Shown: piece by piece, positions 24,771 through 36,866 of the stretch
Numbering within the stretch: position 1 is the stretch's first letter
Layout: each line of letters opens with the position of its first letter
NCBI GenBank assembly: GCA_905250075.1
Contig: CAJNOP010000059.1
Span: 493,608-557,607 of the forward strand
Length of the DNA stretch: 64,000 nucleotides
Direction of reading: 5' to 3'
From: Rotaria sp. Silwood1
Taxonomy: Eukaryota; Rotifera; Eurotatoria; Philodinida; Philodinidae
Notes under the pieces: model-generated
Database searches by the model: none
The model's input: the letters and a program-made list of their open reading frames with translations, nothing else
Told to the model about the DNA's origin: nothing
Made by a program: the position numbers and the translations under genes

Positions 24771-25297
24771 ATGACAGTTTTAAATTCTTGTCTTTTATTT
24801 TTCTAAAGAGTTTTTGCTTTTTTTCTAAAATAAAAGCATTAAATGACTGAGCATTGAACAAGTTAGGTTTCCTGTGTTGACTGTAAGCCATAATTTCTTG
24901 CACAATTCATTTGATTAAAAAACAACGAACTCATTCTTGTTTCTCATATTTCATCAAGAGACGTAATATACGACTACTGTAGGTAACATTTATGCCTGAC
25001 GCCTATATAGGTGTCATTTTTTATTGATTAATAAAGATATTGAATTTTCATAAAAAAAGAGTATTGTCATATGAATAACTTATTTTTTATTTGTTGAATA
25101 TCATTGTAGAAGTTATATTAAATTCTACAAAGTATTATAGAGTTTTATTTTTCGAATATTTTACTTATCATTTTGGTTTCAAATGAAATGAATTTATTCT
25201 TATTATTGACTTTGATTAATTTAATGTTTTAATTTTTTTTCTCTTAGATGAAAATCTATTTGTTAAAAATAAATGATATAATTAGATAATAATTCAA

Positions 25298-26950
25298 ATG
25301 AATTCATCATTATCATTATCAACTATTGCAACAACAACAATTGACAATAACAATGATGTTAATGGAAGTCTTGCTGATGATTGGGAAAATTATAAAGCAT
25401 ATACAAGATTCTATTATATAACAGATGAAGTCTTTCTATATGCTAATCCAATATTGATCATTGTCGGTGAGTACTTCAATTTATAATGAATATATTATAT
25501 TTTAAATTCAATTTTAACATAAGAATATATTAGATTTTTTAAGTTTATTAGATAATTTAATTTTTCAAATAAAAAGAAAAAAAAACTGAATTTGTTTTTT
25601 TTTTTTCATTATTTCAAAATAGGTATTCCAACTCATGCATTATCTATGATAATCTTTCTTCGTAAACGTATGCGTCGTTATCCTGTATCAGTATTTATGG
25701 CAATGTTATCTTTAACAAATATTCTTATCCTTGCCGGTCCTGTAACTATGCAATGGCTTAATCATAAAGTTTTCATTGGTTTTGTTGTAACAGGTTCACG
25801 TTTTTTATGTGCATTTCATGTTTATATTGATTTAGTTGGTTCATCAATTAATTCTTGGCTTATATTAATGATTGCTGTTGAACGTTATTTATCAGTAACA
25901 AAACCATTTTTAATTCGAACAAGTTTTAATCGACAACAAGCATGGATTATTGTTTTTAGCGTTTTTTTAGTAGCTATTATTGCACCACTTGGTCTTGCTA
26001 TAGTTGCATCTAAAGTTGAAGATTGTCTTTTATTTTTTTCTAAAACATATCAAATAATTGGTTCAATACAAATTTTTTTTATATATGTTTTACCATCAAT
26101 ATTAATATTAACATTAAGTATAATAACAGTACATAAACTACGTAATCGTATACGTACAAGTGGTTCAAGACGTATTCATATAAGTGTTATGTTAATAGCT
26201 GTTTCATTTTCGTTTATAACATTTACAATGCCATATCAAATATGTTGGTATTGGTTATTTTCAACAGCAATTGGTAGTGTAAAATTAAATCTTAAAGTCA
26301 ATATAATTAATATAGGTTTTCGTTATATTGCATTAACAATAAGAAATTTAAATTATACATTAAATTTTTTTCTTTATTCTCTAACATCAATTGTTTTTCT
26401 TAAAGAAGCATTTACAATAGCACATTGTAATTATTTTCTTAATCAAACATTTGTTGGACGAAATCGTGCGTTTCGTCGTGCACGTTGTCTTCTTTCTGAA
26501 CATCCCGGTGTAGAACGTGTACAACAAGAACAACAACAAACAAATGCACTTATTAATCATTCAAATATAAATAATGAACAACATAATAATTATCATAGTT
26601 TTAAAAAACAATTTCGTGTAAAACGAACGAAAAAAAATCATTCAAATTTATCTGATAATGATAATAGAAAACCCATAGATGGATTTTCAAATGGACATTT
26701 AAATATAAATGCAAATACAACAAATGTATCATTTAATTTAAAACAAATTAAACCAATATCGATTGAAAAAAAATTAAAATGGAATTTAAAAGTAAATCAT
26801 CATAGATCTCTTCCATCTAAACATTTAAATTATTTAAAATCTAATATTGATGAAGAACCAGAACAACAACAACAAGAACAACAACAATTATCATCAAATT
26901 ATACTTCAACGTCCAATGTACATGATTTTATTATTAAAACGCAACAATGA
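25298..26950 (+). CDS. Rhodopsin-like G-protein-coupled receptor with long Gln/Asn-rich tail
   Basis: Two exons, 25298-25466 and 25623-26950, encode 498 residues. The intron begins GTGAGT and splits the glycine codon before IPTHALSM in helix 1. Seven hydrophobic segments span about residues 47-320. Seen: N-glycosylation sites in the first 25 residues, TM3 cysteine C119, ERYLSV at 143-148 in the DRY position, and helix 7 with NLNYTLNFFLYSLTS, a variant of NPxxY. The remaining 150 or more residues form a cytoplasmic tail rich in Asn, Gln, His and Lys, with CAA-repeat tracts near 26515 and 26860. The pattern of helices 2, 3 and 7 fits peptide receptors of the FMRFamide/TRH-like group, but the ligand cannot be named. 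Confidence 0.88.
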
Positions 26951-29781
26951 ATCTTCTGTCTTTTTTCTTTCGTTCTTTTATTATCATATATTTATTGTTG
27001 TATGTCTGTTGGTGTTTGTTTATATATTTTTTTTTTCTTTCTTTTTTTTTGGCCTTGATACAAAATGAAATTAAGAATTGTTTATAGTTAATCTATTTAA
27101 AATCGAGAAATAAGCACCATGAAAAATACACAAAAAACACAAATTATTTTATAGAAAAAAAAAAAAGGGGTACTTAATATTTATTTAAGATTATCTCCGG
27201 AAGAAAGTAATGAATGCGATAAAAATATTGTTCTTTAAAGCTGTAGAAGGATGATTAATAAATGAAAAACAAATTCTTCTCTTTATGAGAATATTTTTAG
27301 TTTTATTGTGTTTGACTTAAAAATTTCTTCAAATTAAATAATAATAAACTATTTTTATTTCATAATTATTTGTTACGTCAATACAGTTATTAGTAAATTG
27401 TCATTGAACCGACTCACCTTTGCTATTTTCATCATAATATTTCCAAGAAAATCATCGATAATATACTATTTACTTTAGTAAAATATTTAATAATCTTATG
27501 TCATGAAAAAATATTTAAATATGTGGACTATTCTTTTTAATATAATTTGTAGAACAGTGTGTTTTAATGTAAGAAAATGACCTTAATTATGTTGGCTATT
27601 TTAGATAAGAAAAATTTTCTTCTTCTTCTTCGTATTGAATTATTTTGTTGTTTTTTTTGTCATAAACTATCATCAGACGAATACATCCTTGCAACCTAAT
27701 TAGTTTTTTCAGTCCCTGAGTGACTCAATCTTCATAGTTGACTGTTGTTTAATCTTTTCTGCATCAATAATTTTTTTTTGTCAAATAATGAAGGAATGCA
27801 TGTTAATAAACCGCTATTTATAGTTCTCAGAATTCAAGATCATATAATTATCAATCACAAGAAGAAAAAAAAAGTCATTGACCATCGAATATAAATTGAA
27901 TGAAGGATAACAGTTTTTATTAAATTTATAGAGCCAATAATATTTTGTTTTTATGTCTGAAGAAGAAATAATGCTTTATTATTTCGAACAGGAAACAACG
28001 AAGGACGAGATTTTTCTATATTATTGAGCAAGTCAAAGAGACAACATATAATATTGACAAGACTAGGTGCAAGACAAATAACCTTCGAGAAAAACACATA
28101 ATCAAACATCAAAAAAAAAAAAAAAAAGATATTATTCTTGCACTTTGATCAATAATTTAGATGTGAAAGAAGAACTCTCAGTTCATATTAAATGAAAGAG
28201 AATCATTTACTAGCAATGTTTATATTATAGCAATGATCTATGCAAATGTAATTGAGTTAAATAGAACTAAAGAGACGTCATTTTGCTTCAGTTATTGTAT
28301 TTAAATAAAATATATCATAACTTGAAATAAGAAAACGAAATATATATATATTATTAAATATAAAACTGTTTATTAGAAAGAATAAATTTTGCCATGTGGT
28401 TAAATTTAGTTTTAATCAAGAGAAAATATTTATTTAGTTATTTTTTTTTTTCTTATCAAAAAATCAACTTTGTACTAGATATAGAATTTTTATTATCAAT
28501 TATTAATGACGTATTCTATACTGTATGTTTAATCTAAAGAATTTTTAGTCGAATGATCATAGAAATATACACTTCATTTATTCATATATATATATATATA
28601 TTAATAGGAATATATTGACAAACACAAATCTATTTATAGATTATTATGAAGATGAATATAAGATTACAACTTAACAAAATCATGACAATCAGCTTAGAAT
28701 GCAAAAAAAAATGAGAAAAGAGCTAGTGACTTTTGATCCTAATTAATCATGAATTGCGTTCTAAAAACTAAATATAATATATTGTATGCTTGTCATTTGA
28801 GAAAAGGTCAAAAACGAGATTACTAAATCAACAAAATAGAAAACTTCATTGTAAAGATTAATAATCTAGTCAATATTTTCTTGTTTTTAGTGATGTTTTT
28901 TTAAACTAAAGTTTTTTCTTTAATCATATTTTATTATGAAGTATGCTACATTATTGGCTACGAAATCTCTATAATCAAAACTACTGTGCTGATTTATTTG
29001 ATGTAAGTGCAACAATCCATGAATACAATATTATATGTACCTAATAACTTTATAAAAGCTCGTTATTATAAAATTACGCATCATTCAACATATTTGTATT
29101 TTGTATTTTGAATATATATATATTCTTTTATCTTTACATTTACCTATGAATTTCTTAGTTTCATATTAGCTATAATAACGTTTTCAAATATTACGTTTAT
29201 GTAAAAATACTAAAGTATTAGATCAAGTGAAACCGTGTTAATGTGAAACATGTCAAACGGAACAAGAAATAAGCAGAATAATAATATAAAAAGCATTTAT
29301 AAGAAAAGTTTCTTTTTATCGACATTATCAATGAATTCAAAAGTGAAAAAATTATGATGACTTTTATGAATTTCATATCAAAAATAGGAGAAAAAAAGGC
29401 ATTTCTGATGATGAAATAGATATAGAAATAAATGTATTTCGATATTATTGATTAAAATAAAAATTTTAATCAAGAAAATGCAATGAGAATGTGATTTTTT
29501 TTTTCTAAATTAAAATCATAGAATTGAATTGATGAAAGTGTTGTTCTTTTGAATTCATTACTTAGAAATACATGAATTTTTATGTCCATTTCATTACTTT
29601 AATAGATTTTTTTTAATTTTCAATTTCCTAATTTGATTTGATAGAATTCATATTTATTTCTTTTTTCATTCTGTAATCGTGAGTCAGATCAAATTGACGT
29701 GGCAAAAGCCTCTTATCGGTGTTGCAATGACAATAAGAACAAGGATTGAAAAACTTGATAAGCGATTATATCAGTATAGCA
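26951..29781. other. Intergenic region
   Basis: AT-rich DNA with poly(T), poly(A) and TA runs. No gene, RNA or mobile element could be supported. Confidence 0.45.
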
Positions 29782-30517
29782 ATGGCAACAGGAAAAAATA
29801 TAAAAAAAATTGATGTACAATTACCAAATGAGGAAGATTCGGGAAAACTAGCATTTATTTTATTAAATGTTTTCACAAAAGAAGAATGTTCTGAATGGAT
29901 TAAATTAACAGAAGAACGTGGTTATACTTCAGCATTAGTTAATATTGGTTTACGTGAAATTTTAATGACAGATGTTCGAAATAATGATCGATGTATTATT
30001 GATGATGTTAATATGGCAAATATATTATTTGAACGTATTGAACCATATTTACCAAAAATATGGAAGGATTATAAATTAGTTGGACTTAATGAACGTCTTC
30101 GTTTTCTTCGTTATGATCGTGGACAACAATTTAAAGGACATATGAGTATATAAATATTTCCTATTCTTTGTTTTTATTGAATAGTTGTTCTATGATTTAA
30201 ATAGATGGTGTTTATCAACGCTCAGACGGATCTGGTGAAATAAGTTGTATTGTTAGTTATTTTGATTTACTTGAATTTTGTAATATGCTTCTTTTTTAAA
30301 TTTTGTTTTAGACAATACAACTTTATTTAAATGATAATTATAAAGGTGGAGAAACGACATTTATTAGTTATTGTGATAAAAAAAAAAAAAAAAATTTTCA
30401 TGTAAACCACGTACAGGAATGGTATTAGTGTTCGAACATCGACTTTTTCATGAAGGTTCATTATTGAAAAAAGGTCGAAAATATACAGTTCGTACTGATG
30501 TTATGTATCGACCATAG
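29782..30517 (+). CDS. 2-oxoglutarate/Fe(II) oxygenase (prolyl 4-hydroxylase-like), frameshifted
   Basis: Exons at 29782-30145, 30205-30251 and 30312-30517 give a protein of about 205 residues of the P4H-like double-stranded beta-helix family, which hydroxylates a side chain using Fe(II) and 2-oxoglutarate. The start is the ATG of MATGKNIKKIDV; the frame is open further upstream but without ATG. Conserved blocks are RFLRYDRGQQFKGH, RSDGSGEISCITIQLYLND, GGETTF and, at the end, HEGSLLKKGRKYTVRTDVMY with the distal His and the Arg that binds 2-oxoglutarate. Two oddities: a run of 17 A at 30368-30384 puts the last conserved block one base out of frame (15 or 18 A would restore it), and the exon 1/2 junction yields HMN where the iron motif HxD is expected. 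It may be a recent pseudogene, or the A run may be an assembly error. Confidence 0.75.
30368..30384 (+). other. A17 homopolymer causing a frameshift in the oxygenase gene
   Basis: Reading GGETTFISYCD in frame, the 17 A bases shift the frame so that the downstream FSCKPRTGMVLVFEH and HEGS blocks are read only in another frame. The run length is not a multiple of three. Confidence 0.8.
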
Positions 30518-32634
30518 AAGAAAAATAATTTTCTTTAAAACAAACAATTAAAAAAAAATATACATTATTCGATTTTAATCATAACTATATCAGTAAACAT
30601 TATTGTTATGTTAACCTTTCTTCTAGTAACATATCTGTATTTATTCTTTATGTTTTCTATTTCAAACTTATCATTAATAACGAGATGTTCTATCATGAAA
30701 TGCAGAAGAACATGGTAACCGATATTTTCTAAAGAGAAAACTACTTTACCGAATATAATCGAACATTCTCAGTTCTGGATTTTTCATTCAAGAAAATATC
30801 AATTACATTTAGAATCTAACATCGAATTTTGATATCCAATGCCATCGGAATCGAATTAATGGTGAAGAATTTTTCCAAGTCAATGTCAGAGTGATGTCAG
30901 TAAAACAGTCATGTATTTTTACTCTGACATTGTAACAAAATTATTCTTTATATAATAAGTAATGAACGGAAATGCATTAGTTTATAGATTCATATATAAG
31001 TATCAAAACAAGAAAACATCAGAATCACATCCTCATTAACACACAGTACAAAACGTAGTATATATGCTAGTTAAAAGAAAAATTTCTGAGTTCTTCGGAG
31101 TCGAATTTCCGAATCAAAAAGTTTGACTTCATAGTGCGCTCTAGTTACAATATTTTTCTTCTTTTACGATGTAATAACTGTTATAGATATATTGGGAATA
31201 AATGAATGACATTTCGATAATCACAATATAAATTTAACGTAAAGAAAAAACTTAATATTTTCAAAATTGTATAAAATATGAAATCTGATACATTTTATCA
31301 CAATATGATATCGAATAGTCGAGTATAGTAAAGATATCATCAATGAATTCACAAAAATATTACGAAAAATAATAAAATCAATGGAAATCTTGTAGAACAT
31401 TCTTCAATTAGTTATTAATTAATCAAATACGAAGTACTCTTTCAACAGATGAACATCTTACAAATGTTAGATGTCTATGAACTAAAATAATACATTTGAA
31501 AATCATCTAAAATTCAGTAATAAACACTATTTTCAGTTTCTTATTCGGTACACATTTATGCTTGTTAAAATCTGTACAAGTTTCCTACAGAAAGTTTTTT
31601 TTTTACATGTTGCTCTGTTTCAGAGTAAAATACTAAACACGCAGCTCTACTAAAAGGAAATCTCATTGTTCGAAGTTTCATAACAACTAGTACTTTCTAA
31701 ATAATTCAACTAAATTTCCTTGCTAAGAGTAGACCTACATAGCCTTAATCTATAAAAAAAGTTGCAAATAATTTACTTTTGCAATAGACGAGAAATAGAT
31801 ACTACAATATTTAAAAAAAAAAATGAAACTTGGTAACGCTTAGTCACGTAATATAACAACCTTGTTTATTGTTAAAAGCTAAAGTTACATTCGCAATTAA
31901 GTTGTATGAATCATATACTTCAAGGAAAAAGATGAGTAATGACAAAAAAAAAACTAACTTCGCAAAATACAATAAAATTCCACAATTTACTAGAAGAAAA
32001 ATGTTGTGATAGTTTTGATATTTACTTCAAAGCCTTATAGAAACTTTGAAGGAAGAATTTATAATTAGTTCGTCGCAAAATATTTCTCATTTCACTTGTT
32101 CTTTTAAAATGAACACTTTCAAAAAGTCACGATTGAGAACGAACGACATCTAGAATAAGCATTTATTAAAAAGGTTATTTAACATAATTTATTTTCCTTT
32201 TTATGTCTTAGATTTTTTCAATAACATTTTATATTGGATAATTTTTAGGATTTTTTTGTTTTTTGCAATGTTTACTGATTTGTTGTCAATGATTCAATTT
32301 ATCATCAATCATTTTGATTCGTTCTTTATTCAAACAAAAGTTTATCTATATTTATCATGTGATATTTCCCTTGGTCTATACTTTCTTTTCTTTCTCAACC
32401 TTCGTTTCGTCAATAAAATCTGACGAAAGAAGTTTCTATCAGAGAAAGAAAGATTATTGAAGAATTTTTTTGTGTTTGGTATATTATTTCTTCGTTATTA
32501 TTTCTATTAGTCGATCAATATGATTCATCGATTATTTGTTTTGTTTTTTCTTCCTAGATTGCCGTCATTATTTTTTGTATAAAAACAAACTATTTCTTAG
32601 GAAGTTTTATTTCAAATTTAGTATATATTAAAAA
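30518..32634. other. Intergenic region
   Basis: AT-rich, no gene found. A short hairpin, CAATGTCAGAGT/ACTCTGACATTG, spans 30881-30932 with 12-bp arms and a 28-bp loop. TTCTTAG at about 32594-32600 may be a leader acceptor for the next gene. Confidence 0.4.
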
Positions 32635-33169
32635 ATGAAATTTCGATTCAAAGAAGAAACTCCTGCTGGTATGTTATCTGTTAATAATATTTATATAAAT
32701 TCATATATAATTAATAGAACAACGAAGACAAGAAGCAGAAAAAATTCGTCTTAAATACCCAGAACGAATTCCAGTAATATAAAAACAAACATTTGATTAT
32801 TTTGAAAAAAAAAAAAAAACTTAAATTTTAGGTTGTTGTTGAACGGGTACCTAAATCACAAATACCTGATATTGATAAACGTAAATTTTTGGTACCAAAT
32901 GATATAACAATTGCACAATTTATGTGGATTATTCGTAAACGTATTCAATTAGCCCCAGAAAAAGCAATTTTTCTTTTTGTTAATAAAACAATACCCGTAT
33001 CAAGGTATGTATATGTCAAAAAACAAAAAAAATAGAATAAAAAATAGTTCAATTTATTATTTTCTTAAAATTTATATTTAGTGCAACAATGGGTGAAATT
33101 TATGCTGAATATAAAGATGAAGATAGCTTTTTATACATTGCGTATGGCGGTGAAAATACATTTGGTTAA
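32635..33169 (+). CDS. Autophagy ubiquitin-like protein Atg8, GABARAP/GATE-16 type
   Basis: Four exons (32635-32668, 32718-32773, 32832-33004, 33082-33169) encode 116 residues. Atg8 proteins are conjugated to phosphatidylethanolamine on autophagosome membranes and bind LIR motifs in receptors. Seen: N-terminal helices ([20 protein letters not shown]), [16 protein letters not shown], the beta-grasp core [27 protein letters not shown] and [26 protein letters not shown]. The end GENTFG matches the GATE-16 (GABARAPL2) branch, whose precursor has an extra residue after the glycine; here the stop follows the conjugation glycine directly. Introns are 49-77 bp. SWEET starts 258 bp downstream on the same strand. 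Confidence 0.96.
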
Positions 33170-33427
33170 AAACCAAAAAATTTTACTAAAAACATTTAAT
33201 TATATATGATTAATGACTTTTACTTAATCAAGAATATTTAATTCTGTATATTCTTTTTTTTTTTTTCTGCGTGTTTGTATATCTATGTGTGTGTGTCTAT
33301 TGATTTAATCTATCATTTAAAAATCCTTAATTATTCTCAAAAATTTATCTATGAATAGAAGAAAAAATAGAAAAGAGATTTTTTTTTGTTCTTCTAGAAG
33401 ATTTGTTATTTATAAGAAATATTAATA

Positions 33428-34382
33428 ATGACAAGTAACAATGATAGTTTAATACCAATAATTGAAAAAATTTGTACTATAAGTACAATTGGATTGTTTT
33501 TAACTGGAATGTAAGATTGAAAATTTTTTTTATAGAATAATTTATTATTTTACTATATAGACAAATATGTAATCGAATTTATCGTATGCGTTCAACAGGT
33601 GATATATCAGGTTTTCCATTTGTAGCCATATTAGTTAAGTAAGTGTTTTATTTTTATGTGTAATTAGAAATTTATGAAAATATTTTCAATTTATCTAGTT
33701 GTACTCTTTGGACATTATATGGTTATTTAGCTAATAATTCAACACTTATTGTTGTTAATTTTATAGGAGCTACTTTACAAACGATTTATACTTTGTTTTA
33801 CCTTCAATATACATCAGATCGTGTAAAAAAAAAAAACATGATTTATCGAGAATATAGTTTTTGTGATTTTTCTTTCTATTTAGACTTCATATATTCGTTT
33901 AATTGGATCGGCTGTTTTATTTCTTGCCGTAGTTATTTGTTATTTTCAATATTTTGTATCTGATCCTAATGTAGCAGTTTTTTATGCTGGTCTCGTTGCA
34001 TGTGTTACTACTGTGATTATGTTTGGTTCACCATTAGCTTCTCTTGTGTGTATAGTAATAATATTAAAAATTGATTGAATTTAATCTTAATTTTTAGCAA
34101 GAAGTTGTTCAAAAGCAAAGTACTGAATCACTTTCATTACCATTATGTTTTGCCAATCTTATTGTACCTATTGAATGGGTTCTCTATGGTATTTTAATTG
34201 GTGATAAATTTGTTCAAGTATGTTTAAAAATTTCATAATAAAGAAAAAATTCTAAGATTTATATATTTCAGATACCTAATTTTCTTGGTGCCATATTGGG
34301 TTTTATTCAAGTATATCTTTTTTATAAATATCCTCGTCGATCTGGTTTAATACCAAAAGCAACAAATCTTGGAGTAATTTAA
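33428..34382 (+). CDS. SWEET-family sugar transporter
   Basis: Six exons (33428-33510, 33561-33638, 33699-33832, 33894-34045, 34098-34217, 34272-34382) encode 225 residues, the usual length for animal SWEET1 (about 220). SWEETs are passive sugar uniporters of seven helices, two triple-helix MtN3 repeats joined by helix 4. Seen: repeat 1 with RMRSTGDISGFPFVAILVNC and TLWTLYGYL, and repeat 2 with GSPLASLQEVVQKQSTESLS, LPLCFANL and EWVLYGILIGD, then IPNFLGAILGFIQVYLFYKYP. The paired motifs (ST)xxISxxPF and ESLxLPLCxAN are diagnostic. The protein should sit in the plasma membrane or Golgi. It lies between Atg8 and RBM34 on the same strand. Confidence 0.95.
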
Positions 34383-34902
34383 ATAAATCAACAGAAAAAA
34401 ACAAGTATAGAATCCAGTAGTTATATATATATATATGAATCTCCTTATATGTGATACGATATCATTTTTTGTTATATTCATGCTTTATGTTCGTGGACAC
34501 ATTTGGTTGCTGGTATTTTTCGTTGTACCTCGAATTAATAAATACTAATCGTAGAAAGAATGGTTTCTTTTATTGTTTATAATTATTGTCTTGCGTTTTT
34601 TTTTTAATAATCTGTAATTAGAAATTAATAAATTAGAGTAACTCAATAGAGAATAATTAACAATAAAAAAAAAGAGAAAACAAAGGATATTTATTACTTC
34701 TATTTTGATATTATTTCAATACAATTAGTCTCAATGATGATTGACACGATGCCAAGCATCTGCTCGATTATATTATATGAAGACAGCTAAGCTGTCAGGG
34801 GCCATCTGAGAGACATTAGTGTTGTTTGATATATTATGTGAAGAAAACAAAAAAAAAAAAAACTTGTCAATTTATGCAGTTACATAGTTCTAGTTTTTAT
34901 AG
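34383..34902. other. Intergenic region between SWEET and RBM34
   Basis: Contains a short perfect hairpin GACAGCTAAGCTGTC at about 34784-34798 and a poly(A) run before the RBM34 start; AATAAA-like signals follow SWEET. No coding segment. Confidence 0.4.
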
Positions 34903-36866
34903 ATGACTTCTAATTTATCTGCTTTATTTAACAATGCAAAAAAAGTAACACTTGTAAGTGTTCCAGTAAAAGAAGAATCAGAAAATGAAACAGTTGAAGA
35001 AGAAATAATCGAAATACAAAAAAAGACAACGAAGTAAGATAAGTTTTCTTTTTTTATTATCACGAATGTGTTAACTCAAATTATTTTACAGACAAGAACG
35101 TGAATATGAAGATTCATCTATAGTTAATGCTCAAACAGTATTTGTTGGTAATGTACCAATTGGTTGTTCTCAAAAAGTAATTATGAAAAAATTTATATTT
35201 CAATTTATTTTTTTTTATTCATTGAAATAGGAACTTAAAAAATTATTTTCTCAATTTGGTACAGTCAAATCGATACGACTTCGAAATCTCGTATGTAAAT
35301 TCTATTCGATAGTGATTATTTTTTTGTTTTATCTACAAAATATATTTTAGATTCCATTAAATCCAAAACGAGGCAAACGTCTTGCATTTATTAAGTTAGT
35401 TAATTAGAATTATTTTCATTCGTATCATGTTAACATGTGTTTTAGAAAAGAATTTCATCCTTTACAAAAAACAATAAATGCTTATGTTCGATTTACTGAT
35501 GAGACTGAAGCAAAAAATGCAACTAGTTTGTAAGTTTACTATTAATTAAAAGAGAATATTTAATCTTCGTATCGTGAGAGTAGTCTGTTGTTTTCAGTAA
35601 TCGATGAGTGGAATTTCGGGCGTCTTTTTGTCTCTGTTACTATATAAAACAAAACTATTGTTAAATTGATCATGTTCCCAAAACATTCAAAGAAAAATGC
35701 ATGAAAACAGTGTTACGCTTCGTAATAATTTCGATTTTGATATGTGCTTCAGATCTAACAATCAAGAGATAATTTAAGTAGTTATTTTGTCATATCTTGA
35801 TGTTAAGAAAACGAAATCGTGTATCTATTTGTTCCAACAATATAGAATTTTCTTGAAACAGAACATCGTTTTTTAGGTATTTTGTTTTGAAAAAATAATG
35901 GATTTTGAAATAATTTTTTTTTATATATTAGTAGACACAAAGTCGTCTGAAATTTCCTTCTTCGACTATTGAAAAATCTTAAATCGCTAGCTGTTAGTTT
36001 TGTTGAATTATTGAGATTACCATAAATCCTGATTAATTCTGGTTCGAACATTAGTTCAAAATAAAATATATTGCTTATATTAGGAATGGTCATCTTTATA
36101 AAGAACATCATTTACGTGTTGATGTGGCACACGAACAACATGAAGATGCTAAAGTAATTGAAATAAAGACAAAATAGTTCGTATATAGTTTTATTATTTA
36201 ATTAAATAGCATGATAATAAACGAAGTATTTTTATTGGTAATCTTCCTTTTGATGCTAATGATGACGATGTCTGGACAGCATTTGAAGAATGTGGTGAAA
36301 TCGAAAGTAAAAATCTGTTTCGATTATATTCAACTATGAAGAAATTTATTTTTGTTTATTTAGATGTTCGTCTTGTACGTGATAATGCAACAAGTGTTGG
36401 TAAAGGATTTGGCTATGTTCTTTTTCGAGTATGTCTATGTTTATATGAATTTTATCATCGATTAATTTAATCATTGAATTTCTAGGATGAAGCATCAGTT
36501 AGTCTAGCATTGAGAATGAATGGTAATTGTAAAATTGGAAATCGACAAATACGTATTAAAACAGCTGTTAAAAAACCTAAAGTAAATGATGATTAAACAA
36601 AAATAAACTATAATTATTTTTATGTGATTTGTATTTAGCCTATAAAACCAAATATATCTCCGAAAAAGCATCGACAACAAAATAAAAAATTTAAATCAAA
36701 AAAATCTGTTCATGCAAATGTTAATAATGGTGTACAACAAGGTCGAGTTGAAAAACGACCAGCAGTTAAACTAAAGAAAGAAAAACAAAAGCAGAAAAAG
36801 AAAAATCTTTCTACGAAAACAAACAATACACGTAAAGATGTTATTCAGCTTAAGAAAAAAATTTAA
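34903..36866 (+). CDS. RBM34: RNA-binding protein 34 (Nop12-like), two RRMs
   Basis: Ten exons (34903-35033, 35092-35176, 35231-35290, 35351-35394, 35446-35529, 36084-36153, 36210-36306, 36364-36428, 36486-36581, 36639-36866) encode 319 residues. RBM34 is a nucleolar protein related to yeast Nop12, which acts in large-subunit rRNA maturation. After an acidic N-terminal stretch come RRM1 ([23 protein letters not shown]1-like region NAYVRFTDE) and RRM2 ([23 protein letters not shown]1 GKGFGYVLF), then a lysine-rich tail typical of nucleolar proteins. The order of two RRMs with VDVAHE between them fits RBM34. ATG directly follows TTTTTATAG, a splice acceptor. Intron 5 (35530-36083, 554 bp) is about ten times longer than the others. 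Confidence 0.93.

Larger units (their letters stand above)
16363..25297. other. Gene-poor region of about 9 kb
   Basis: Very AT-rich sequence with many homopolymers and short microsatellites and no supported gene. All open frames are short, have no recognisable motif and often lack an ATG. CT and GA tracts are listed separately. It lies upstream of the second receptor and may hold its regulatory DNA, but no specific site can be named. Confidence 0.45.

Noticed and set aside
34784..34798. Short hairpin GACAGCTAAGCTGTC after SWEET
   Set aside because: Six-base-pair stem only, with no T run or known RNA element; not enough to call a terminator or RNA gene.
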